A DNA stretch of 64,000 nucleotides. Origin: Streptomyces brevispora. GTDB lineage: Bacteria > Actinomycetota > Actinomycetes > Streptomycetales > Streptomycetaceae. Shown in pieces: positions 1 through 8,559 of the stretch. Location of the stretch: positions 682,001-746,000 of the forward strand of contig NZ_VIWW01000001.1 in the NCBI RefSeq assembly GCF_007829885.1, read 5' to 3'. The notes below the pieces were generated by a model, which saw only the letters and a program-made list of their open reading frames with translations, made no database searches and had not been told where the DNA came from. Made by a program: the position numbers and the translations under genes. Position 1 is the stretch's first letter. Each line of letters begins with the position of its first letter.

Positions 1-326
1 AGCGCGGCGGCGGTCCGTTTCAGCCCGATGCCGTTCGTCGTGAGCGACATCTTCGGGCGGGGATCCAGGGCCGCGCACTGTTCCACGACGGAGACGAGTC
101 CGGGGCGCAGCAGCGGCTCTCCGCCGGTGAAGCGGACTTCGGTGATGCCCAGCCGTGTGACGGCGATGCGGACGAGCCGGACGATCTCCTCGTCACTCAG
201 CAGGTCCGGTTTGGCCAGCCACTGCAGGCCTTCCTCGGGCATGCAGTACGTACAGCGCAGATTGCACCGGTCGGTGAGCGATACCCGCAGGTCGGTGGCG
301 ACCCGGTCATAGGTGTCGATGAGCAT
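1..326 (-). CDS. moaA: GTP 3',8-cyclase MoaA (partial, N-terminal part)
   Basis: Radical SAM enzyme of the first step of molybdenum cofactor synthesis, converting GTP to 3',8-cyclo-GTP in the cytoplasm. About 108 N-terminal residues are visible, starting MLIDTYDRVATDLRVSLTDR. The 4Fe-4S motif C-x3-C-x2-C reads CNLRCTYC, followed by the SAM-binding stretch FTGGEPLLRPG. The ATG start lies at 324-326 on the reverse strand. The C-terminal part, including the second cluster and the GTP-binding region, lies outside the window, so completeness cannot be judged. Family assignment is firm. Confidence 0.95.
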   Translation of the reverse strand, partial: MLIDTYDRVATDLRVSLTDRCNLRCTYCMPEEGLQWLAKPDLLSDEEIVRLVRIAVTRLGITEVRFTGGEPLLRPGLVSVVEQCAALDPRPKMSLTTNGIGLKRTAAA

Positions 327-430
327 GGTGGGCCCCCTCCTCCGGCTGACTTCCCGGTTGCGGTCGCTGACTCTTTCGAGACTACGCGAGACGTGTGACA
401 TCGCAGGGGCCCGTTTGACACGAGGTGCGA

Positions 431-466
431 CGCGGCCGCGTCGTAGGACTCTACGACGCGGCCGCG
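431..466 (-). terminator. strong hairpin terminator of the symporter gene
   Basis: A perfect 16-bp stem (431-446 with 451-466) closes on the 4-nt loop GACT. It sits 47 nt beyond the stop of the leftward symporter gene and upstream of moaA, with no U-run, as is usual in streptomycetes. Confidence 0.85.
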
Positions 467-512
467 GGAGGGAGCGGTGCGAGAAGCCGGCTCCTGGCTG
501 AAACTCCTGGTC

Positions 513-2150
513 TCAGTGGGCGCCGATGCCGGTGAGGGACTTGACTTCCAGCTCGGCGTACTTGCCCTTGTCCGGCTCCTCCTTCGACAGGAGGGAGCCG
601 ATCCAGCCGAGCAGGAAGCCCAGCGGAATGGAGATCAGGCCGGGGTTCTCCAGCGGGAACCAGGCGAAGTCGACGCCCTTGAACATCGAGGTCTTCGCGT
701 TGCCGGAGACGACCGGCGAGAACAGCACGAGGATCACCGAGCTGGCCAGACCGCCGTAGATCGACCACAGCGCGCCCTGGGTGGTGAACCGCTTCCAGAA
801 GAGGCTGTAGAGGAGCGTCGGCAGGTTCGCCGAGGCGGCGACGGCGAAGGCGAGCGCCACCAGACCGGCGACGTTCATGTCGCGGGCGAAGGCGCCCAGC
901 AGGATCGCTGCCGCGCCGATGAAGACGGTGGCCCAGCGGGCGGCCCGCATCTCCTCCTTCTCGCTGGCCTTCCCCTTGCGGATGACATTGGCGTAGATGT
1001 CGTGGGCGAAGGAGGACGAGGACGCGAGGGTGAGGCCCGCGACGACGGCGAGGATGGTGGCGAAGGCGACGGCGGAGATGACGGCGAGCATGATGGCGCC
1101 GCCGGTCGTGCCGACCCCGCCGAGGTACTCGGCGAGTTGCGGTGCCGCCGCGTTGCCCGCCGGGTTCTTCGCGATGATCTCCTTCGGGCCGATGAGGGCG
1201 GCGGCGCCGAATCCGAGGGCGATCGTCATCAGGTAGAAGGCGCCGATGATGCCGATGGCCCAGTTGACGGACTTACGGGCGGCCTTGGCGGTCGGCACCG
1301 TGTAGAAGCGGATCAGGATGTGCGGCAGGCCCGCGGTGCCCAGCACCAGGGCGATACCGAGGGAGAGGAAGTCCAGCTTCGAGGTGCCGGTGGCGCCGTA
1401 CTTGAGTCCGGGCTCCAGGAACGACGCGCCGTGGCCGCTCTTCTCCGCGGCGGTGCCCAGCAGGTCGGAGACGTTGAAGTTGAACTTCCAGAGCACCATG
1501 AAGGTCATCAGAATGGCGCCCGCGATGAGCAGCACGGCCTTGACCATCTGCACCCAAGTGGTGCCCTTCATGCCGCCGATGGTGACGTACACGATCATCA
1601 GGACGCCGACCAGCGCAACGATGAGGATCTTCCCGGCGTCGCTGGTGATGCCGAGGAGCAGGGAGACCAGCACACCCGCGCCGGCCATCTGCGCCAGCAG
1701 GTAGAAGATCGAGACGACGATGGTGGAGACGCCCGCCGCGGTGCGTACGGGGCGCTGCCGCATCCGGTAGGCGAGGACGTCGCCCATGGTGTAACGGCCC
1801 GAGTTGCGGAGCGGTTCGGCCACCAGCAGCAGGGCCACCAGCCAGGCGACGAGGAAGCCGATCGAGTAGAGGAAGCCGTCGTATCCGAAGAGGGCGATGG
1901 CTCCGGCGATACCGAGGAACGAGGCGGCGGACATGTAGTCGCCGGAGACCGCGAGCCCGTTCTGGAAGGCGGTGAACTGACGGCCGCCGGCGTAGAAGTC
2001 GGAGGCGCTCTTGGTCTGCCGGCCGGCCCAGACGGTGATCCCGAGGGTCGCCGCGACGAAGACCGCGAAGAGCGTGATGATCAGCGGCCGGTGCTCGGCG
2101 GTGGAGGAGGCGGCGAGCACGGCGGTGTGGGAGTGATACGCGGCGCTCAT
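513..2150 (-). CDS. solute:sodium symporter, cation/acetate symporter (ActP-like)
   Basis: A 545-residue polytopic membrane protein of the solute:sodium symporter family, about 13 hydrophobic helices by eye. The N-terminal ITVWAGRQTKSASDFYAGGR and the glycine-rich FLGIAGAIALFGYDGF region resemble ActP/MctC acetate-pyruvate symporters. The partner is the upstream DUF485 gene, whose stop overlaps this start by 4 nt (2147-2150), an arrangement like E. coli yjcH-actP. Substrate acetate or another short monocarboxylate is inferred from family and context. A hairpin terminator follows at 431-466. Confidence 0.9.
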   Translation of the reverse strand: MSAAYHSHTAVLAASSTAEHRPLIITLFAVFVAATLGITVWAGRQTKSASDFYAGGRQFTAFQNGLAVSGDYMSAASFLGIAGAIALFGYDGFLYSIGFLVAWLVALLLVAEPLRNSGRYTMGDVLAYRMRQRPVRTAAGVSTIVVSIFYLLAQMAGAGVLVSLLLGITSDAGKILIVALVGVLMIVYVTIGGMKGTTWVQMVKAVLLIAGAILMTFMVLWKFNFNVSDLLGTAAEKSGHGASFLEPGLKYGATGTSKLDFLSLGIALVLGTAGLPHILIRFYTVPTAKAARKSVNWAIGIIGAFYLMTIALGFGAAALIGPKEIIAKNPAGNAAAPQLAEYLGGVGTTGGAIMLAVISAVAFATILAVVAGLTLASSSSFAHDIYANVIRKGKASEKEEMRAARWATVFIGAAAILLGAFARDMNVAGLVALAFAVAASANLPTLLYSLFWKRFTTQGALWSIYGGLASSVILVLFSPVVSGNAKTSMFKGVDFAWFPLENPGLISIPLGFLLGWIGSLLSKEEPDKGKYAELEVKSLTGIGAH

Positions 2151-2512
2151 GCGTCGGCCTCCATACGGGACTTGATGGCCTCGCCCTTCGGGTCGAGCTT
2201 CGCCGAGGCGTGCCGCGAGTAGAACCAGGCGATGAGGAAGGTGGTGAGGAACTGGGCGAGGCCGAAGACGAAGGCCACGTTGAAGTTGCTGTACACCTTG
2301 GTGCCCATGAAGCCGCCGGCGTAGTTGGACAGCAGCACGTACAGCAGGTACCAGAGGATGAAGCCGACGGTCAGCGGGAAGGCGAACGAGCGGTACGAAT
2401 GGCGCAGTTCGCCGAATTCCGCGCTCTCCTGCTCCGCGATGAAGGCCTCAGTCGTGGGCTGGGCCGGCCCTGGTTCCGTACTGCCCTCGGGTGGCGGTGC
2501 ATCGGTAGCCAC
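2147..2512 (-). CDS. DUF485 membrane protein, symporter partner
   Basis: About 121 residues with two transmembrane helices (FPLTVGFILWYLLYVLLSNY and a second around FGLAQFLTTFLIAWFYS) separated by a short loop, the DUF485/YjcH pattern. These small proteins are co-encoded with acetate-type sodium symporters; their biochemical role is not established. I chose the GTG at 2510-2512 because GAGGAG precedes it at good spacing. The frame stays open upstream to 2638, but that extension has no ribosome site and unlikely composition. Confidence 0.85.
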   Translation of the reverse strand: MATDAPPPEGSTEPGPAQPTTEAFIAEQESAEFGELRHSYRSFAFPLTVGFILWYLLYVLLSNYAGGFMGTKVYSNFNVAFVFGLAQFLTTFLIAWFYSRHASAKLDPKGEAIKSRMEADA

Positions 2513-2802
2513 GGAATCTCCTCGCGACGCGGGTGCGGTAGTGATGGGGACGGTGGATTTCACTGCATATCTCGATACTGGGGGGTGTTGGTGCGCCTCC
2601 CCTGACAACGGCACGCGTCGCGCGGCAAAGCGGTTCACCGCTGTTCGGCCCTTCTCCGGGTCACCCCTTCGGACGCTCCGGCGGAAACGGGTTCTCGTGA
2701 ACTCATTGATGAGCCGGGATCATCAGCGATAGCTTCACTCGTCATGTACGCGACTGGGCACGCCCGTGTCCGGTCGACTGACACGGATGAAGTGGAGACC
2801 CC
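2513..2802. other. divergent intergenic region, symporter operon / subtilisin gene
   Basis: This 290-nt gap separates the leftward symporter operon from the rightward protease gene. It is somewhat less GC-rich than the flanking genes and must hold both promoters, but I found no convincing -35/-10 pair or palindrome in it. Confidence 0.5.
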
Positions 2803-4335
2803 ATGGCTCATCTGGGATCCAGACGGACACGCGCGATGGCGCTGCCTGTCGGATTGGCCCTCACCGTCTCGCTCGGCTTCCTGCCGACGGGTGCCGCGAC
2901 CGCGTCTCCGGTGCACGGCCGGCCAGCGGCTGCGGCGACGGACGGACCGAAGCTGTCGTACGTGGTGAACACACGGGGCGGTCAAGGCACCGTCAAGCAG
3001 GTGCGCAAGGCGGTGGAACAGGCCGGCGGCACGGTGGTGATCGCCTACGACCGGATCGGTGTCCTCGTCGTCCACTCGCAGAACCCGGACTTCGCACAGT
3101 CCATACGCAGGGTCAAGGGTGTGGACTCGGCGGGCGCCACCCGCACCAACCCGATCGTCCCGCAGGCCACCACGGACATCGGCCTCCCGCAGCCGCTCAC
3201 CGCGCAGCAGGAGCGGAGCGCCGCGGCGCGGGCGACGGCGGACCAGGACCCGATGGAGCCCCTGCAGTGGGACATGCCCGCCATCAAGGCGGACAAGGCG
3301 CACCAGAAGTCGCTGGGCAGCCGGAAGGTCACGGTCGCGGTCATCGACACGGGTGTCGACGACACCCACCCGGACCTCGCCGCGAACTTCGACCGGGGCG
3401 CCTCGGCGAACTGTGTGTCCGGCGCACCGGACACCACGCTCGGCTCCTGGCGTCCGAACAGCGGTGAGAGCCCGCACGGCACGCATGTCGCGGGCACCAT
3501 AGCCGCCGCGAAGAACGGCATCGGGGTGACGGGCGTCGCTCCGGGCGTGAAGGTCGCCGGTATCAAGGTGGCGAACCCGGACGGGTTCTTCTACACCGAG
3601 TCCGTCGTCTGCGGCTTCGTCTGGGCGGCCGACCACGGTGTCGATGTCACCAACAACAGCTATTACACCGACCCTTGGCTGTTCAACTGCAAGGACGACC
3701 CGGACCAGGGCGCACTGGTCGAGGCCGTCGCCCGGGCCACCCGGTACGCCGAGGGCAAGGGCACGGTCAATGTCGCCGCCGCGGGCAACTCGGCCCAGGA
3801 CCTGGCGGCTCGCACGATCACGGACTCGTCCAGCCCGAACGACACGAACCCGGTCACCCGGACGATCGACCCGAAGAAGTGCTTCGACATCCCGACGATG
3901 CTGCCGGGTGTCGTGACGGTCTCGGCGACGGGTGCGAAGGGGCTGAAGGCCTCGTACTCGAACTACGGGAACGGCGTCATCGACGTGGCCGCCCCGGGCG
4001 GCGACTCGACGGTCTACCAGACTCCCGCGCCGCCCGCGACGAACGGTCGGATCCTGTCCACGCTGCCGGGCGGCGAGTACGGCTACATGGCCGGTACGTC
4101 GATGGCCTCCCCGCATGTCGCGGGAGTGGTCGCCCTGATCAAGTCGACGCACCCGCACGCGTCGGCGGCCGCGGTGAAGGCGCTGCTGACGGCGGAGGCC
4201 GACGCCACCGCGTGCGGCGCCCCGTACGACATCAATGGTGACGGCACCATCGACGCGGTCTGCGAGGGCGGCAAGAACCGCAACGGCTTCTACGGAGCCG
4301 GTGTGGTGGACGCCCTGGACGCGGTCCGCAGGTAG
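2803..4335 (+). CDS. secreted S8 subtilisin-like serine protease
   Basis: A 510-residue exported protease. A basic N-terminus and hydrophobic segment (ALPVGLALTVSLGFLPTG) form a Sec-type signal peptide, followed by an I9-like inhibitor propeptide around residues 48-105. The catalytic triad is Asp182 (VIDTGVD), His225 (HGTHVAGT) and Ser433 (GTSMASPHVAG). The C-terminus carries the EF-hand-like DINGDGTID, a possible calcium site. ATG 2803 has AGTGGAG upstream. The gene is single, divergent from the symporter operon, and ends at a perfect hairpin. It probably degrades extracellular protein; the specific substrate cannot be told. Confidence 0.93.
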   Translation: MAHLGSRRTRAMALPVGLALTVSLGFLPTGAATASPVHGRPAAAATDGPKLSYVVNTRGGQGTVKQVRKAVEQAGGTVVIAYDRIGVLVVHSQNPDFAQSIRRVKGVDSAGATRTNPIVPQATTDIGLPQPLTAQQERSAAARATADQDPMEPLQWDMPAIKADKAHQKSLGSRKVTVAVIDTGVDDTHPDLAANFDRGASANCVSGAPDTTLGSWRPNSGESPHGTHVAGTIAAAKNGIGVTGVAPGVKVAGIKVANPDGFFYTESVVCGFVWAADHGVDVTNNSYYTDPWLFNCKDDPDQGALVEAVARATRYAEGKGTVNVAAAGNSAQDLAARTITDSSSPNDTNPVTRTIDPKKCFDIPTMLPGVVTVSATGAKGLKASYSNYGNGVIDVAAPGGDSTVYQTPAPPATNGRILSTLPGGEYGYMAGTSMASPHVAGVVALIKSTHPHASAAAVKALLTAEADATACGAPYDINGDGTIDAVCEGGKNRNGFYGAGVVDALDAVRR

Positions 4336-4340
4336 CGGGT

Positions 4341-4378
4341 CCGGTACGGGGGCCGGAGTCCACCGGCCCCCGTACCGG
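4341..4378 (+). terminator. bidirectional hairpin terminator after the subtilisin gene
   Basis: A perfect 16-bp stem (4341-4356 with 4363-4378) with loop AGTCCA starts 5 nt after the protease stop. An 18-bp perfect palindrome, GGCCGGTCGCGACCGGCC, follows at 4400-4417 before the end of the convergent dehydrogenase gene, so the two probably insulate both transcripts. Confidence 0.88.
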
Positions 4379-4462
4379 CCGGGCCGGGAGGCCCGGGCCG
4401 GCCGGTCGCGACCGGCCCCGCTCGGCGCGCGGCCCGACGGGGGCGGTCGCGGTCCTCCCGGT

Positions 4463-5506
4463 TCACGGCTTGATGAGGACCTTCAGCGCCGTGCGCCCGT
4501 CCATCGCCTTGTAGCCGACCGGGACCTCGTCGAGGCCGATGGTCAGGTCGAAGACGGGCGACGGGTCGATGGTGCCGGACAGCACGTCGGGGAGCAGTTC
4601 CGGAATGTAGCTGCGTACGGGGGCGACCCCGCCGCGCAGGGCGATGTTGCGGTCGAACATGACGCCGAGGTCCAGTCCGGTGCCGCTGCCGTGCGGTACG
4701 CCGACGTAGCCGATCGAGCCGCCGTCGCGGGTGATCTCCACGGCCGTGCGCATCGACTGCTCGGTGCCGACTGCCTCGATCACCGCGTGTGCGCCCTCGC
4801 CGCCGAGCAGTTCCCGTACGGCGGCGACGGCGGCCTCGCCCCGTTCGGCGACGACGTCCGTGGCGCCGAAGGTGCGGGCGATGTCGGTGCGCGCCTGGTG
4901 ACGGCCGAGCGCGATGATCCGCTCGGCGCCCAGCCGCTTGGCGGCCATGACACCGCACAGCCCGACGGCACCGTCACCGACGACGGCGACCGTGCTGCCG
5001 GGCTTCACACCGGCGCCGACGGCCGCGTGGTGGCCGGTGCCGAGGACGTCGGAGAGGGCCAGCAGCGCGGCGAGCAGGCGGTCGTCGGAGGCCGCGGCGG
5101 CGGGGAGCTTGACCAGGGTGCCGTCGGCGAACGGGACGCGTACGGCCTCGCCCTGGCCGCCGTCGGAGCCGACCGAGCCCCAGAAGCCGCCCTGGGGGCA
5201 GGAGGTGGTCAGGCCCTCGGCGCAGTAGGCGCAGGTGCCGTCGGACCAGACGAAGGGGGCGACGACGAGGTCGCCGACGGCGAAGCCGTTGACCCCGGAG
5301 CCCGCCTCCTCGACGATCCCGAGGAACTCGTGGCCGATGCGCTGGCCGGGCTGCCGGGCGGACTCACCGCGGTAGGCCCACAGATCGCTGCCGCAGATAC
5401 AGGCCCGCAGAACCCGCAGAACCACATCGGTGGGCTGCTGGATCGCCGGGTCCGGCACCTCCTGCACGCGGATGTCGTGAGGGGCGTGGATGACGGTGGC
5501 GCGCAT
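4463..5506 (-). CDS. zinc-dependent alcohol dehydrogenase, MDR family
   Basis: 347 residues, normal for medium-chain dehydrogenases. The catalytic zinc ligands are in ACICGSDLW and GHEFLG, and a cysteine cluster CAYCAEGLTTSC lies in the usual structural-zinc lobe. The nucleotide fold shows VVGDGAVGLCGV and an IALGRHQAR segment whose Arg/His residues favour NADP(H). It oxidises an alcohol or reduces an aldehyde; the substrate is not evident. It is the last gene of a leftward set, 21 nt after the lysoplasmalogenase gene, which hints at a fatty aldehyde substrate. Confidence 0.88.
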   Translation of the reverse strand: MRATVIHAPHDIRVQEVPDPAIQQPTDVVLRVLRACICGSDLWAYRGESARQPGQRIGHEFLGIVEEAGSGVNGFAVGDLVVAPFVWSDGTCAYCAEGLTTSCPQGGFWGSVGSDGGQGEAVRVPFADGTLVKLPAAAASDDRLLAALLALSDVLGTGHHAAVGAGVKPGSTVAVVGDGAVGLCGVMAAKRLGAERIIALGRHQARTDIARTFGATDVVAERGEAAVAAVRELLGGEGAHAVIEAVGTEQSMRTAVEITRDGGSIGYVGVPHGSGTGLDLGVMFDRNIALRGGVAPVRSYIPELLPDVLSGTIDPSPVFDLTIGLDEVPVGYKAMDGRTALKVLIKP

Positions 5507-5527
5507 GCGTGGGGGTCCTTGCTGATC

Positions 5528-6217
5528 TCAGATGCTGATACCCCGCCCACGGTACGCCCAGGGGTTCACGCCGGGCCATCTCGTACCCGGTGCGAGCGCT
5601 CCGACGGTCAGCAGGAGCTGCGCCGCCACATAGGTGAGCATGACCCAGAAGTCAGGTGCGGGCAGCTGCGGCCATCCTGCGATGCCGGTGGCGATCAGCC
5701 CGTCGGAGAGAAGGAAGAGCGCACCGCCCGCGGCGGCGTACCGGCCGAGGACGCCGGACCGGTATGCCATGGCGGTGAGCAGCAGGCTGTACCCCGCCAG
5801 CGGGATCCGCAGGCCGGCCGGCAGCCCGCCCCAGATCAGGGCGAGGAAGGCGGCCAGTACGGCCGCATACAGGATTCCGGGCAGCAGGGCGCCGCGGGCT
5901 CGTCCGAAGAGCCGGAGGTAGCAGACGTGCCCGGCCGCGAAGCCGCCCATCCCGATGAGGAAGGCGGTGTCGTTGTCGGCCAGCAGGAACGTGTCGCCGA
6001 CCCAGCCGCAGAGCAGCGCGGCGATCAGCGGGCGGGGCCCTCGCCGGGCGGCGGCGTACCCGGCCAGCAGCGGCATCAGCAGTGGTTTGGCGAGGAGGTG
6101 GGCGAGGCCGGTGCCGGTGAGGACCCCGAGGAGGTCGACGGCGCAGACGGTGAGGAAGGCGATGAGCAGGGGGCGTACGAAACGCTCCCGCCGGTCCGCG
6201 AACGGGCCGGCGCTCAT
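5528..6217 (-). CDS. lysoplasmalogenase, YhhN family
   Basis: 229 residues with about eight hydrophobic helices, matching the YhhN/TMEM86 family whose members cleave the vinyl-ether bond of lysoplasmalogens to give an aldehyde and a glycerophospho-head group. The family stretches CGWVGDTFLLADNDTAFLIG and GGFAAGHVCYL contain conserved Asp/His-type positions. The start ATGA overlaps the stop of the upstream hydroxylase-like gene by 4 nt (6214-6217), so the two are translationally coupled. Family call is firm; the natural substrate in this organism is unknown. Confidence 0.88.
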   Translation of the reverse strand: MSAGPFADRRERFVRPLLIAFLTVCAVDLLGVLTGTGLAHLLAKPLLMPLLAGYAAARRGPRPLIAALLCGWVGDTFLLADNDTAFLIGMGGFAAGHVCYLRLFGRARGALLPGILYAAVLAAFLALIWGGLPAGLRIPLAGYSLLLTAMAYRSGVLGRYAAAGGALFLLSDGLIATGIAGWPQLPAPDFWVMLTYVAAQLLLTVGALAPGTRWPGVNPWAYRGRGISI

Positions 6218-7101
6218 CCGGAGCTCCCCCGCGCGGGGGCGGGGGCGGTGACGCCGTGCGCCGATGCCCCGGACGGCTGCCAGCCGGGCCCCCGGAAGAC
6301 CCGCCCGGCGCGCTCGCCCCAGCTGCCCGCCGCGCGTACGTCACGGGCGATGGCGGCGTACTCGTGGGTGGCGACCCGTAGCGGGTTGAACGTGTCGATG
6401 TTCTTGGTGAGCCCGAACACGGGCCGCTGCGTCTCCGCCGTGAAGGAGCCGAACCACCGGTCCCACACGATCAGGATGCCGCCGAAGTTCCGGTCGAGGT
6501 AGCCGCCCTGGGAGGCGTGGTGCACCCGGTGGTGCGAGGGCGTGTTCAGTACGTACTCGAAGGGCCGGGGCAGCTTGTCGATCCGCTCGGTGTGCACCCA
6601 GAACTGGTAGACGAGGTTGGCCGAGGAGCAGAAGGCGAGCGCCGCCGGGTGGACACCGCAGGCGATCAGCGGGAGGTAGAACGGCCAGACGGTCAGCGAG
6701 GTCCAGGGCTGGCGCAGCGCGGTGGAGAGGTTGAACTTCCGGCTGGAGTGGTGGACCACGTGGCAGGCCCAGAGGATCCGGATGACGTGGTGGCCGCGGT
6801 GCGACCAGTAGTAGAGGAAGTCCTGCCCCAGCAGCATCAGCGGGACGGTCCACCACAGGACGGGCACGCGGAGCGGCGTCAGCTCGTACACCGCGGTGTA
6901 GACGGCGACGATGGGCACCTTCCACAGCAGGTCGAAGGCCAGGCTGCCCAGCCCCATGGTGATGCTGGTGGCGGCGTCCTTGGCCTCGTACCCGGCGGCC
7001 TCCTCATCGGGGTGGAAGCGGTGGAGCGCCATTTCCAGAACGGTGAGCAGGACGAAGGCCGGTATGGACCAGAGCACTACATCGGGCAGGTTCGTCGGCA
7101 T
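6214..7101 (-). CDS. sterol desaturase / fatty acid hydroxylase superfamily membrane protein
   Basis: 295 residues from the ATG at 7099-7101 (MPTNLPDVVLW). It has several membrane segments and the di-iron histidine boxes of the superfamily: YYWSHRGHH, CHVVHHSSRKFN and TPSHHRVHHAS. Members hydroxylate or desaturate lipids or, as alkylglycerol monooxygenase, cleave ether lipids. The frame is open to 7212, but the extension is not supported by composition. Overlap with the lysoplasmalogenase gene argues for a shared lipid substrate. The actual reaction is not determined by sequence. Confidence 0.87.
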   Translation of the reverse strand: MPTNLPDVVLWSIPAFVLLTVLEMALHRFHPDEEAAGYEAKDAATSITMGLGSLAFDLLWKVPIVAVYTAVYELTPLRVPVLWWTVPLMLLGQDFLYYWSHRGHHVIRILWACHVVHHSSRKFNLSTALRQPWTSLTVWPFYLPLIACGVHPAALAFCSSANLVYQFWVHTERIDKLPRPFEYVLNTPSHHRVHHASQGGYLDRNFGGILIVWDRWFGSFTAETQRPVFGLTKNIDTFNPLRVATHEYAAIARDVRAAGSWGERAGRVFRGPGWQPSGASAHGVTAPAPARGSSG

Positions 7102-7141
7102 GCCAGCACCGTAGAGCCGCAGGTCGGCCCGGGGCCAGACG

Positions 7142-7154
7142 TTGTTACCAACAA
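7142..7154. promoter_or_regulatory. possible operator, TTGTT-ACC-AACAA
   Basis: A 13-bp interrupted palindrome sits 41 nt upstream of the hydroxylase-like start in an AT-richer stretch of the divergent region. It looks like a repressor site for the leftward operon, but no regulator gene adjoins it. Confidence 0.35.
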
Positions 7155-7250
7155 GTATGCGAGACGCGTTGTCAGCAATTCTTGGTGACTTCTGACAGCA
7201 CGGCCGTCGCACGATCCCTCCACCATGGTCCGACAGGGGGAGGAACTGCG

Positions 7251-7824
7251 GTGCAGGGTCTTGAAGTTGCGCTGGTCCGGCTCGCGACGACGGTGCTCGG
7301 CACGGTGGCGAGGTCGCTGGTCACGCCGAAGCCCTGCGCGGGGCTGATCCCGGACCCGGTGCGCCCGCTCCCCCGCCCGGCGAAGCCGGACCGGCTGGCG
7401 AAGGTGCTCGGCGGCCGACTGGCGGAGTCGTACGCCGGACTCCCGGAGCACGAGCGGCTGGCCGCCGTGGACGGGGGTCAAGGACACCTTCGCGGCGGCG
7501 GGCGCGCTGACGGCGGACCGGCTGTTCGCGCTGAACCTGAATCCGGAGCGGCTGGCCGTCGAGCTGTCGGCGCCCCCGGCGGGGCTCTCGGAGCGGACGG
7601 CCGGACTGCGCACGCTCTGCCTGTTCCAGTGCCGGATACCGCACGGTCTGGCGCCGCTGCGCGACCTGCCCGGGCTCACCTCGCTCGTACTCGAGTCGTA
7701 CTCCGGTTTCGCCGACCTGACACCGTTGCGCGGCCTGACCGACCTGACCATCGCCCTCGCGTACGGCACCCGGGCCACCGGCACCGAGCTCTTCCCGCCC
7801 GAGCGCACCGTCCACCGCTCCTAA
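7251..7824 (+). pseudogene. remnant of a NACHT/LRR-type STAND protein gene
   Basis: A GTG start at 7251 with a GGGGGAGG ribosome site opens the frame QGLEVALVRLATTVLGTV, which resembles the N-terminal helical domain of Streptomyces NACHT proteins. The frame is lost at the G5 run 7473-7477. Dropping one G restores a frame reading DTFAAAGALTADRLFALNL and then leucine-rich-repeat-like text (LRDLPGLTSLVLESY, LTPLRGLTDLT) to TAA 7822-7824. No Walker A or B motif is present, so the ATPase core is missing: the gene has both an internal deletion and a frameshift. The parent family is recalled, not searched. It overlaps the convergent VIT1 gene by 4 nt. Confidence 0.7.
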
Positions 7825-8534
7825 ACCCCCGCCGCCCCCAGCAACTCCCCCGCCGCATACGTCACGGCCATCGCGAGCGCTCCACCGCCCATGTTCCGCA
7901 GCAGCGCCGGTACCACCGCCGCGTCGCCCAGCCGGGCGCTCCACCAGCCCGTCAGGGCCAGCGCCGCGAGCACCGACAGTACGGTCACGAGCAGCCGCAG
8001 CGACTGCGGGGGCAGCACGATCGCCAGCAGCGGCAGCAGCGCGCCCACGGTGAACGCGAGGAAGCTGGCGCCGGCCGCGTGCCAGGGGTTCGTCAGGTCG
8101 TCCGGGTCGATGCCCAGCTCGACCTCCGCGTGGGCGCGCAGCGCGTCGCGTTCGGTGAGCTGGACGGCGGCCTCGCGGGCCACCTCGTGGCTCAGTCCCT
8201 TGCCCTCCAGCAGTCCGGTGAGCTCGGCGAGTTCCGCCTCCGGCATCTCCGTGAGCTCGCGCTTCTCCGTGGCGAGGGCGGCCTTCTCCGAGTCGCGCTG
8301 GGTGGAGACCGACACGTACTCCCCCGCGGCCATCGACATGGACCCGGCCAGCAGTCCGGCCAGGCCGGCCGTCAGCAGGGTGCCGCGGTCGTCGGTGGCC
8401 CCGGCGACACCGACGACGAGACCGGCGGTGGAGACCACACCGTCGTTGGCCCCGAGCACGGCGGCACGCAGCCAGTTCAGCCGTGCGCCCATGCCGTTGC
8501 TGTGCGGTTCGTGGTGCGCCTGGGGATCGCTCAT
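7821..8534 (-). CDS. VIT1/CCC1-type iron or manganese transporter
   Basis: 237 residues with the VIT1/CCC1 signature: the first helix reads LRAAVLGANDGVVSTAGLVV, then SMSMAAGEYVSVSTQRD, a charged cytoplasmic segment rich in Glu (residues about 85-145) and three C-terminal helices. Members move Fe(II) or Mn(II) by proton antiport. It lies 25 nt after the second amidohydrolase gene in the same direction and may be the distal gene of that operon, though a metal exporter has no obvious role there. Confidence 0.88.
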   Translation of the reverse strand: MSDPQAHHEPHSNGMGARLNWLRAAVLGANDGVVSTAGLVVGVAGATDDRGTLLTAGLAGLLAGSMSMAAGEYVSVSTQRDSEKAALATEKRELTEMPEAELAELTGLLEGKGLSHEVAREAAVQLTERDALRAHAEVELGIDPDDLTNPWHAAGASFLAFTVGALLPLLAIVLPPQSLRLLVTVLSVLAALALTGWWSARLGDAAVVPALLRNMGGGALAMAVTYAAGELLGAAGV

Positions 8535-8559
8535 CCGGGGATGGTCTCACCTCGTGGTG

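Noticed and set aside
477..2222. Long open frame opposite the sodium symporter gene
   Set aside because: Arg/Gly/Glu-rich shadow text with no family features; the reverse strand encodes a clear symporter with a proper start and terminator.
2635..4158. 507-codon open frame opposite the subtilisin gene
   Set aside because: Low-complexity Arg/Val/Asp shadow of the high-GC protease gene, whose catalytic triad is intact.
4235..6502. 755-codon + strand open frame across the alcohol dehydrogenase and lysoplasmalogenase genes
   Set aside because: It spans three real genes and two intergenic gaps on the other strand and has no recognisable domain.
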